Positions 1 to 5,496 of a stretch of 5,696 nucleotides of DNA are shown here, piece after piece. The notes beneath the pieces were generated by a model. The model was not told the origin of the DNA. It made no database searches and was given only the letters and a program-made list of their open reading frames with translations. The translations under genes and the position numbers were made by a program. The first letter of the stretch is position 1, and every line of letters starts with the position of its first letter. The stretch comes from Minisyncoccota bacterium (GTDB lineage: Bacteria; Patescibacteriota; Minisyncoccia; Minisyncoccales; GCA-002788555), in assembly GCA_028697615.1 (NCBI GenBank), contig JAQVET010000044.1, positions 1 to 5,696 on the forward strand. Reading direction: 5' to 3'.

Positions 1-395
1 TCTCCACGAAAAATAGATGAAAATTCCTTAAAAGATATTTTTGAAAAATAATTAAAATTTGCTTTTTGTGGAAAATCTTCAAAAAATTTTTTAAGTGTTA
101 ATGAAAGAGCAAAATAACCATCATATTTCTCGCCTTTATAAAAAATATACCATTTTTCCTGCGGTGGTTTTGCCCAAAAACAAAAATTTAAAGAATCAAG
201 AATTATAAAATAAGTAAGCATCAAGGTAGAATCTTTACTCTCAAAATGCTTATCTTTATCCCAAGAGGGAGTAGAAATATTTTCTTTAACCCATTCTTTT
301 GCTAATTCTTGGATTTTTTGATAATTAATTCTTACATTCTTTGATTGAGAAACTACTTTTGATGTTGTTTTTAAAACAGGATTAAACATATACAT
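1..395 (-). CDS. qng1: Queuosine salvage protein (DUF2419, Qng1/C9orf64-like), N-terminal part, cut by window edge
   Basis: The open frame begins at ATG 395 and continues off the left edge, giving 131 codons (N-terminus MYMFNPVLKTTSKVV). I recognise the queuosine 5'-phosphate N-glycosylase family. An N-terminal helix (NPVLKTTSKVVSQSKNVRI) is followed by the family hallmark LDSLNFCFW near residue 70. Then come KWYIFYKGEKYDGYFALSL and a segment resembling the family's '.YFs.IS.eef..IfRG'. Characterised members release queuine from queuosine monophosphate, so the base can be reinserted into tRNA by tRNA-guanine transglycosylase; the enzyme is cytosolic. The catalytic acidic residues of the C-terminal half lie outside the window and cannot be checked. 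A second ATG at 389 is a possible start, and an in-frame TTG lies at 419. ATG 395 gives an N-terminus that aligns well with the family. It sits 84 nt beyond the preceding stop, after a hairpin, so it is probably a separate transcription unit. Family assignment is confident; completeness is unknown. Confidence 0.85.
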   Translation of the reverse strand, partial: MYMFNPVLKTTSKVVSQSKNVRINYQKIQELAKEWVKENISTPSWDKDKHFESKDSTLMLTYFIILDSLNFCFWAKPPQEKWYIFYKGEKYDGYFALSLTLKKFFEDFPQKANFNYFSKISFKEFSSIFRG

Positions 396-417
396 ATAGA
401 TATTGAATATTTCCCGC

Positions 418-463
418 AAAAAAAATTTTATTCAAGTTTCCCGAGAACTGTTCTCGGGAAACT
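418..463 (-). terminator. Hairpin closing the yebC-to-ATP-grasp operon, probable terminator
   Basis: Arms 435-447 and 451-463 are perfectly complementary (13 bp, core CCCGAGAA/TTCTCGGG) around a 3-nt loop at 448-450. The hairpin starts 16 nt after the stop codon of the gene ending at 480. On the minus-strand transcript it is followed by a mixed A/T spacer and then eight T residues (425-418). The stem is by far the most GC-rich short element nearby. The T-run is about 10 nt from the stem rather than adjacent, so it is not a textbook intrinsic terminator; it could instead be an RNA 3'-end protector or an operator palindrome. It separates the operon from the queuosine-salvage gene. Confidence 0.6.
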
Positions 464-479
464 ATTAATTGTTAGTTAT

Positions 480-1970
480 TTATGGTTTTGCTAAATAATT
501 AGGATTAAAAAATCTAATAAAAGGAATTAAAAACTGTAAAGGTATGGGTTTCATTTTAAAATTTTTATATAAAACCTTAGCAATTTTTCTCCCAAATGAA
601 TTTAAACTTTTATAATCATCGTTTAAAATACGCCCTCGCGTTAATATTCGACAAATTCTTCTATTAGCAGAGAAATAGGAGTTTAAAAATGGCACACCAT
701 CACAAATCAAAAATTCATCAGGGTCTTCAAGATGCGAAAGTTTATATCCATCTCTTATAAAAATAAGATTATCTTGAGAATCAATTTTATAAACTCCTGC
801 CTTCAATTCGTTCTTATTTCTTGCAATTCTGCCTTCAAGGTTATGCATAAACATTTGTGCACCTTCTTTTTTTTGATGAAGCAGAGTTTCTATTTTTTGA
901 AAATCAATTTTATAATCCAAATTTAAATATTCTAAAAGATGAAAAGCGATAAGCGGAGTCTCTTGATTTTCAATTTGAGTAAAGGTTAATGTAGGAAAGG
1001 CGCCAGTTAAACGAGGATTGCATTCAGTTAAATAAAGTCTACCTTCTTTTTCATCTAAAACAAAATCAAGCCCAAAAATTCCTTTGTATCCCAGCGATTG
1101 GAATTTTTTTCCAATGGATCTAACCATACTGTATGCTTGTGCTTCAATACTCTCGGAGAATCTTGAAGAAGTAAAATCATGTCCACAAAAAAGTCCAAAT
1201 CCTTCTTTATTATAAAGTTCTTTTTGAGATAGAACTTGAAACTGAAGCGGTGTAGATAAAATTCCATGACGGGTCGCGCAACCAATAATACTTGGTGATG
1301 GACCAGAAATAAATTTTGTAACTAATACTTTTGATACCTTTTGTACATCTTCCTCGTCCTCTTTTTTTATTAATTGCAGAGAATTTTTAAAGTCCTTAAA
1401 ATTCTTTATTAAAAAAGTACCTTTACCACCACCTCTTGTAGGATGTTGAATAATAAAAGGCAAACCAAAATCTTTAACAAGCTTTTTCCATTTTAATCTT
1501 TTTAAAACAAAAATTTCTCCTGGTGCTACAGATGCGCCACAACTTTTAGCAATATCACGAAATTCTATCTTGTTTTCCAGAAAATTTTTACCAAATTTTA
1601 CAGGAGGAGCTGCTAAAATCCAATTTTTTGACTTGCAAATCCCCTCCATTTTTTTTGAAGAGTTATATGTTAGTAAAACTGGTTTTTGGAAATTTCTCAA
1701 ATAATTTCTTGTTTTTTCATGCGTTAAAACAGTAGTAGAATTTCTTGGCAAATTTAAATGTTTCTTGCCCATTCCTTTCTCTAAAGAAAAAATTTCAATA
1801 TCACGTTCGATAAGTTGTGAATCTAAACTCCAACGCAAAGAAAGTAAACGATAGTCTTTAACAATTTCTTCTAGTCCCAATCTCTCAAATGGAAAAACCG
1901 CCACACCAAAAATTGGATTTTTAACTTCTTGAAAAAAATCTTTTAATGATTGTAAATTATGAATAATCAT
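480..1970 (-). CDS. ATP-grasp domain ligase of unknown substrate (496 aa)
   Basis: This 496-residue protein has the classic ATP-grasp layout. A pre-ATP-grasp region covers residues 1-135. The nucleotide-binding lid has a glycine-rich loop, PFIIQHPTRGGGKGTF, at 171-186. The metal/ATP site is GIFGLDFVLD (D302) and ECNPRLTG (E316, N318, R320). A roughly 120-residue C-terminal extension rich in predicted strands follows (about 370-496). Such enzymes join a carboxylate, activated as acyl-phosphate, to an amine or thiol. The overall architecture resembles carbamoyl-phosphate-synthetase/carboxylase-type ATP-grasp enzymes more than the RimK-like type next door. No signal peptide or convincing membrane helix is visible, so it is probably cytosolic. 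It is the last gene of the operon, 19 nt after the ligase-protease fusion, which suggests a shared pathway. No Shine-Dalgarno sequence precedes the ATG; the upstream 20 nt are almost pure A/T. ATP-grasp fold is confident; the substrate cannot be named. Confidence 0.85.
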   Translation of the reverse strand: MIIHNLQSLKDFFQEVKNPIFGVAVFPFERLGLEEIVKDYRLLSLRWSLDSQLIERDIEIFSLEKGMGKKHLNLPRNSTTVLTHEKTRNYLRNFQKPVLLTYNSSKKMEGICKSKNWILAAPPVKFGKNFLENKIEFRDIAKSCGASVAPGEIFVLKRLKWKKLVKDFGLPFIIQHPTRGGGKGTFLIKNFKDFKNSLQLIKKEDEEDVQKVSKVLVTKFISGPSPSIIGCATRHGILSTPLQFQVLSQKELYNKEGFGLFCGHDFTSSRFSESIEAQAYSMVRSIGKKFQSLGYKGIFGLDFVLDEKEGRLYLTECNPRLTGAFPTLTFTQIENQETPLIAFHLLEYLNLDYKIDFQKIETLLHQKKEGAQMFMHNLEGRIARNKNELKAGVYKIDSQDNLIFIRDGYKLSHLEDPDEFLICDGVPFLNSYFSANRRICRILTRGRILNDDYKSLNSFGRKIAKVLYKNFKMKPIPLQFLIPFIRFFNPNYLAKP

Positions 1971-1989
1971 ATAAATTTTATAAAATAAA

Positions 1990-3285
1990 TTAAATTACTT
2001 TTTCTGGATCAACTAAAAATCCCTTAATATCTCTTCTCCCAATAATCATTTGATATTTTAAATTACTTCTTGGAGCAATAGATACCTCTGTATCTATTTC
2101 TTCTTGATGTAGAATAAACTTTAAAGGTACTATAGATCTTTCACTCTCTCCCAAGGCAGAACGAACATGTTTCGTCCCGATTACCTTATTAAAAAGTTGT
2201 AATTTTTCAGCTAAATCAGTAGAAATTGAAGTCCTAAAAGCACCTGTATCAACTTTTGCAACCACTTCAATTTCTCTACCATCTTCAATTATTTTAACTT
2301 TTTCATTAACGCCAATAATCTTTTTTTCTTCGAAAATCTCGCCAACCTTCTCTGTTTCGCCAAAAAGATCTTGAGCCAATCTTACTGCTTTTTTAATAGA
2401 AGTCACTTTAAGTCCTTTTAATCTTTCCAATCTTTCTTTAAGAGAGGCTAAATTAGCAATTTGAATTGAAAGGCCTGGTCTATTATTTAACTCAACAATT
2501 ACAGGACCTTTCTCTCTATCTATCGCAATATCAACTCCTAAAAATTTAATTCCCAGTGCATCGGCAGCTCTTGCGCTTATTTCTAAAATTTTTGTCCACT
2601 CAGGAATTTTAATTCCTCTTAAAAGAAATCTTGTTCCTGGTAGATAATCAATTATTTGATTATGAAAAATAGCATTTGTAGTCAGACCAGTTGCCATATC
2701 TATTCCACAACCAAGTGCTCCTTGATGGAGATTTGCCTTACCTTGAGATTCTTTAGTTGGCAGGCGCAACATTGCCATTACGGGAACATTATTAAAAACA
2801 ATTATTCTAATATCTGGAATGCCTCCCTTAAAAGAATAAGGCTTAAAAACCTTGGCCAATTTTGCTCTTTCTTCAAATAAAGCAATATCAGGGAGGAAAA
2901 ATAAAGAATACATTCCTTCAAGAATATTTAATACTTTAGATTTAAGTTCATCTAAAGTAAAAATACTTCCACCCGCTTGAATCCATGCTGGCTCTTCGGA
3001 TCTCTTTGCTTTCGCATATAAAACAGTAATTCCCCCACCTCCATATCCATGGTCTGGTTTTAAAACAAAAGAATTGGGAAGATTATCCCAATTAAACATT
3101 CTAAATTCATAAAGACTTTTAATAGTAAAATAAGTATCAAGAACAGGAAGACCAGCTTCTTCAAGTGCTTCTTTGGTTAAAATTTTAGAATCAATAATTC
3201 TACTAATCTTTTTATTTTTGGGAAGAACATAACGAAGGGTACGCTCATTAATTCCTAAAACATTTGGAAAGAAAAAATTTGCCAT
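1990..3285 (-). CDS. Fusion of alpha-L-glutamate ligase-like ATP-grasp enzyme and RimB-type retropepsin-like protease
   Basis: Two domains lie in one 431-residue protein. Residues 1 to about 310 match the alpha-L-glutamate-ligase-like (RimK-related) ATP-grasp family. Visible features are an N-terminal basic helix region, VLKPDHGYGGGGI (74-86, K76 plus glycine loop), PDIRI (157-161), NLHQGALGCGID (185-196), LGVDIAID (D252) and VELNNRPGLSIQIAN (E265, N267, R269). Residues about 322-431 match PF05618, named 'ATP-dependent zinc protease' but built like a retropepsin: AKVDTGAFRTSIS carries the D346-T347-G348 aspartyl-protease triad, and MIIGRRDIKGFLVDP (about 413-427) is the typical C-terminal motif. 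No HExxH zinc motif is seen. RimK family members add glutamate to protein C-termini, and the PF05618 protein RimB of Pseudomonas trims such tails. A fused pair would therefore add and remove the same mark (inference). No signal peptide is present, so both halves should be cytosolic. The gene starts 21 nt after the 7TM gene, with only a weak AAGAAA-like ribosome site. Confidence 0.88.
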   Translation of the reverse strand: MANFFFPNVLGINERTLRYVLPKNKKISRIIDSKILTKEALEEAGLPVLDTYFTIKSLYEFRMFNWDNLPNSFVLKPDHGYGGGGITVLYAKAKRSEEPAWIQAGGSIFTLDELKSKVLNILEGMYSLFFLPDIALFEERAKLAKVFKPYSFKGGIPDIRIIVFNNVPVMAMLRLPTKESQGKANLHQGALGCGIDMATGLTTNAIFHNQIIDYLPGTRFLLRGIKIPEWTKILEISARAADALGIKFLGVDIAIDREKGPVIVELNNRPGLSIQIANLASLKERLERLKGLKVTSIKKAVRLAQDLFGETEKVGEIFEEKKIIGVNEKVKIIEDGREIEVVAKVDTGAFRTSISTDLAEKLQLFNKVIGTKHVRSALGESERSIVPLKFILHQEEIDTEVSIAPRSNLKYQMIIGRRDIKGFLVDPEKVI

Positions 3286-3306
3286 AGGTTATTTCTTATT
3301 ATAATT

Positions 3307-3945
3307 CTATCTTAAAAGCTCTTTAAACCGAAAATATTCTGAAAATCTAAGACCAGTCCACCTGCCAAGAGCAAAATTAATAATAATGGCAAAAACAAAA
3401 CTTAATATAGGCCAGGATAATAAAATATTTTGAAGCCAAGACCACTCAATTATAAAATAAGAAATAATTGCCAGAATTAAAGTTTCGACTGTTAAAATAA
3501 TTGCCATTCGTGGACCTCTCTCCATTTGAGCAGAAATAAACCGCTCGCAAAGAAGTATCATTACCAAAATTGGAAAAATTGAAATCACCCTAAGACCTCC
3601 TATGTTAAAGTAGCTCCCAACAAAAAAAACTAAAAAAACTGACAGAGAAACAAATGTTAAAATAATTGCCATTCGTGGAAGATAAGTAATCCTTAATTTT
3701 CTAAGTAAAAACCTAACAACAGTACCCGTAATAATGGTTACAAAAAATATAACAATGCCATATTTAAGCTTTGTTTCAACAAAAGCAAAAGTAAGAATTA
3801 ATGGTGGGAAAATCCCAAATCCCCTCACTCCAATAACTTGACGGCAAAAAGCAATAAAAGTTAAAGTGATTGGCACCATTAAAAGAAGTACCAGGGTTTC
3901 TACCGGGACCCCAAAATTTATAAGCTGAGAAATTAAAGTAGACAT
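3307..3945 (-). CDS. Stand-alone 7TM protein of the 'inactive transglutaminase-fused 7TM' family
   Basis: This very hydrophobic 212-residue protein has seven likely membrane helices at about 15-35, 43-58, 61-80, 90-111, 118-134, 146-167 and 173-193. It carries the hallmarks of the family usually annotated '7 transmembrane helices usually fused to an inactive transglutaminase' (PF14402): CRQVIGVRGFGIFPPLIL (34-51), LPRMAIILT (89-97), ERGPRMA (142-148) and the C-terminal GRWTGLRFSEYFRF (194-207). In Proteobacteria these helices follow a large transglutaminase-like domain. Here there is no such domain, and the gene starts 2 nt after the ruvC stop, so none was missed upstream. The next gene encodes the ligase-protease that normally accompanies this family, which supports both assignments. 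The likely role is a membrane anchor or channel-like scaffold for that enzyme; the biochemical function of the family is not established. A weak AAAGAAA precedes the ATG inside the end of ruvC. Confidence 0.85.
   Translation of the reverse strand: MSTLISQLINFGVPVETLVLLLMVPITLTFIAFCRQVIGVRGFGIFPPLILTFAFVETKLKYGIVIFFVTIITGTVVRFLLRKLRITYLPRMAIILTFVSLSVFLVFFVGSYFNIGGLRVISIFPILVMILLCERFISAQMERGPRMAIILTVETLILAIISYFIIEWSWLQNILLSWPILSFVFAIIINFALGRWTGLRFSEYFRFKELLR
3490..3514. repeat. Copy 1 of a 25-nt direct repeat inside the 7TM gene
   Basis: These 25 bases are identical to 3655-3679. The offset is 165 nt, exactly 55 codons, so both copies are read in the same frame and encode PRMAIILT (residues 145-152 here and 90-97 in the other copy). 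Flanking bases differ immediately on both sides. Confidence 0.85.
3655..3679. repeat. Copy 2 of the 25-nt direct repeat inside the 7TM gene
   Basis: This is the partner of 3490-3514. It encodes the start of the fourth membrane helix (PRMAIILT, residues 90-97), while the other copy encodes the start of the sixth helix after ERG. A 'PR-A--LT' motif is what I expect at this position in the family, so this copy may be the ancestral one. Confidence 0.85.
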
Positions 3946-3947
3946 AT

Positions 3948-4484
3948 TTATTTTCTTTGATTAATAATAGTATTATCTTGAATATACCTTTTTGCACAGT
4001 AATAAGCAATAGCCAAAGCATCTGCGGCATCATCTGAATAAGGTATCTCTTTTAATTTAAAAATTTTTTTTACTTTTTCTTGAATATGCTGTTTTTTAGC
4101 CCAACCATTATTTGTTAATGATTTTTTAACCTCCTGAGGTGAAAACTCTACTACTGGTATACCGCACTGCTCAAGCGTATATAAAGTTACTCCCGCTGCT
4201 TGACTAACCTGAATAGCAGTTTTTTTATTTTGAAAGAAAAAAAGTGTTTCAATAGCACAAATATCAGGATTATACTTTTTAATAATCGTTCTTAAATGCG
4301 AAGACATTTTTTTTAAACGCAGAGAAAATCTTTTACTTTGATCAGTTAAAATACAACCAAGTTCAAGACATTGAAAATTTGAATCTTTTATTTTTTGAGA
4401 TTTTAATAATTTTTGTTGCGTTTTTAATTTAACTACGCCATATCCTGTAGTTGCAATACCCTGATCTATACCAAGAATAATCAT
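3948..4484 (-). CDS. ruvC: Crossover junction endodeoxyribonuclease RuvC
   Basis: This is the Holliday-junction resolvase that cuts four-way junctions symmetrically during recombinational repair, normally as a dimer working with RuvAB. The four acidic catalytic residues are all in place: D7 in GIDQG, E79 in AIETLFF, and D152 and D155 in DDAADALAIAYY. The stretch ATTGYGVV (11-18) and VEFSPQEVKKSLTNNGWAKKQHIQ (112-135) also fit the family, and 178 residues is close to the usual ~170. Two oddities are visible. The near-invariant proline after the first aspartate (GIDPG) is glutamine here. A lysine-rich insertion (about residues 19-38) sits between the first two strands. The gene follows yebC by 34 nt, a common bacterial pairing, but the usual ruvA/ruvB do not follow; the 7TM gene starts 2 nt after the stop. 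No Shine-Dalgarno sequence is seen before the ATG. Confidence 0.95.
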   Translation of the reverse strand: MIILGIDQGIATTGYGVVKLKTQQKLLKSQKIKDSNFQCLELGCILTDQSKRFSLRLKKMSSHLRTIIKKYNPDICAIETLFFFQNKKTAIQVSQAAGVTLYTLEQCGIPVVEFSPQEVKKSLTNNGWAKKQHIQEKVKKIFKLKEIPYSDDAADALAIAYYCAKRYIQDNTIINQRK

Positions 4485-4518
4485 AGATAAAATACAAAAT
4501 TCACAAATTAAATTACTT

Positions 4519-5250
4519 TTATTCTAAATTGGAATATATATTCTGAACATCTTCATTTTCATCAAGAGATTCAAATAAATTTTTAAGTTTATTTTGAATA
4601 TCCCTGTCTTCTATTTTAATTTTTTCTTTAGGAATATAAGCGAGATTGTAATCTCCTATTTTTACACCCTTCTCTTGAATATTTTTAAAAACTTTTTGAA
4701 GGTCTTTAGCTTCTGTAATTATATTAAAAACACCTTCTTTCCAAAAAAAATCTTCTGCTCCGCTTTCAATTGCCAATATTTCAAGATTTTCTGATTTTTT
4801 AAATTCTTCGTTTTGCTCCTCTGGGAGGATTTCAATCAATCCTTTTTGTTCAAAAAGCCATTTAATAGAACCACCAGACCCCATTTTACCATTATTTTTT
4901 TCAATAATATTTTTAATTTCAGTAAAAGTTCTTTTTTTATTATCTGTAACTCCCTCTATTAAAATAGCAACCTGTCCTGGACCAAATGCTTCTATTAAAA
5001 AATTTTCAAGCGCTTGAGCGTCTTTTGCAGTAGCTTTTTCAATGGCTCTTTTAATATTATCGTTTGGTAAATTGAAACTTTTTGCTTTTTCAATTGCCTG
5101 CTGAAGTTTTGTATTCGTTTCTGGATTTTGACCTCCCTCCTTTGCTGCCAGTGTAATCATTCGTGTTAATTTAGAAAAAACCTGTGCCTTCTTTTTATCA
5201 GCAATTTCTTTTTTATATTTAATATTTGACCACTTTGAATGTCCAGACAT
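4519..5250 (-). CDS. yebC: YebC/PmpR family protein (TACO1 homologue)
   Basis: The 243-residue length is normal for the family. The signature N-terminus MSGHSKWSNIKYKK is followed by LTRMITLAAKEGGQNPETN (28-46), then NLPNDNIKRAIEKA (60-73), EAFGPGQVAILIEGVTDNKKRT (87-108) and GSIKWLFEQKG (127-137). These make up the three-domain YebC fold. Members were long annotated as transcriptional regulators, but mitochondrial TACO1 and bacterial YebC-type proteins are now tied to translation, helping ribosomes through difficult sequences such as proline runs. Which role applies here cannot be told from sequence. It is the first gene of the operon, 24 nt downstream of a good -10 box, and precedes ruvC as in many bacteria. 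The conserved GTG loop after the RAIEK helix is replaced by ATAKDAQ. The start is fixed by the conserved SGHSKW at the N-terminus. Confidence 0.96.
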   Translation of the reverse strand: MSGHSKWSNIKYKKEIADKKKAQVFSKLTRMITLAAKEGGQNPETNTKLQQAIEKAKSFNLPNDNIKRAIEKATAKDAQALENFLIEAFGPGQVAILIEGVTDNKKRTFTEIKNIIEKNNGKMGSGGSIKWLFEQKGLIEILPEEQNEEFKKSENLEILAIESGAEDFFWKEGVFNIITEAKDLQKVFKNIQEKGVKIGDYNLAYIPKEKIKIEDRDIQNKLKNLFESLDENEDVQNIYSNLE

Positions 5251-5273
5251 AAAATTATTTTACTTTAAATTTT

Positions 5274-5302
5274 ATTATAAATAAAAAATTAATCTAAAGC
5301 AA
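5274..5302 (-). promoter_or_regulatory. Candidate sigma-70-type promoter of the yebC operon
   Basis: On the minus strand a TTGCTT -35-like box (5302-5297) is followed after exactly 17 nt by a perfect TATAAT (5279-5274). Transcription would begin near 5267, giving a short leader of about 17 nt before the yebC ATG at 5250. The -35 box matches only three of six consensus bases, and TATAAT is easy to find in such AT-rich DNA, but spacing and position are as expected. Confidence 0.55.
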
Positions 5303-5310
5303 GTTAGAAG

Positions 5311-5340
5311 TTGACTTTTGAATAACGCTAATTATATAAT
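5311..5340 (+). promoter_or_regulatory. Possible opposing promoter without a recognised gene
   Basis: On the plus strand TTGACT (5311-5316, five of six consensus bases) is followed after 18 nt by a perfect TATAAT (5335-5340). It points away from the operon into sequence with no ORF, so it would make an untranslated RNA, an antisense to the tRNA-like segment, or a transcript for a gene beyond the window. The AT-richness means chance is a real alternative. Confidence 0.3.
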
Positions 5341-5471
5341 ATAAATATAAACGTACTATAATATAAAAAATAGCACCTTCATTCGTATCATTTTTAAAAA
5401 TCACTGTTATTATATATTTAATTTATCGTTTATCTGCTATTATTTTAATATATAATGATAAAATACTACTT

Positions 5472-5496
5472 ATTCTATCCACTGAGTTATAAAGGC
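5472..5496 (-). other. tRNA-like 5' half (acceptor start plus D-arm), possibly a tRNA relic
   Basis: Read on the minus strand, 5496-5472 gives GCCTTTA (acceptor-like), TA (as U8-A9), then ACTCAGTGGATAGAAT. The last part differs from the common tRNA D-arm GCTCAGTGGATAGAGC at only three positions. A TATAATATAAT run lies just upstream (5511-5501). The rest of a tRNA is not convincing: the anticodon stem is poorly paired, no standard GGTTCGAATCC-type T-arm follows, and no TAAAGGC acceptor partner occurs before yebC. A weak alternative 3' side with one bulge is AAGGTGCT near 5374-5381. It is best read as a tRNA fragment or pseudogene, or a coincidence. Confidence 0.3.

Noticed and set aside
443..455. 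LexA-box-like GAAC/GTTC half sites in the palindrome
   Set aside because: The half sites are not separated by the four bases of a Gram-positive-type LexA box; they overlap in the hairpin centre, and a hairpin is the simpler explanation.
732..926. 64-codon plus-strand open frame inside the ATP-grasp gene
   Set aside because: It lies antisense within a clear coding gene, has no family resemblance and reflects AT-rich antisense composition. The same applies to 2656-2880 and 4594-4794 (plus) and to 1055-1285 and 3776-4033 (minus, other frames).
1990..2320. Zinc metalloprotease activity implied by the family name of the C-terminal domain
   Set aside because: No HExxH or similar zinc motif is present. 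The DTG triad supports a retropepsin-like aspartyl protease instead.
5370..5402. 11-codon minus-strand ORF (MIRMKVLFFIL)
   Set aside because: It is hydrophobic but tiny, with no ribosome site and no regulatory structure around it; such frames are frequent in this AT-rich DNA.
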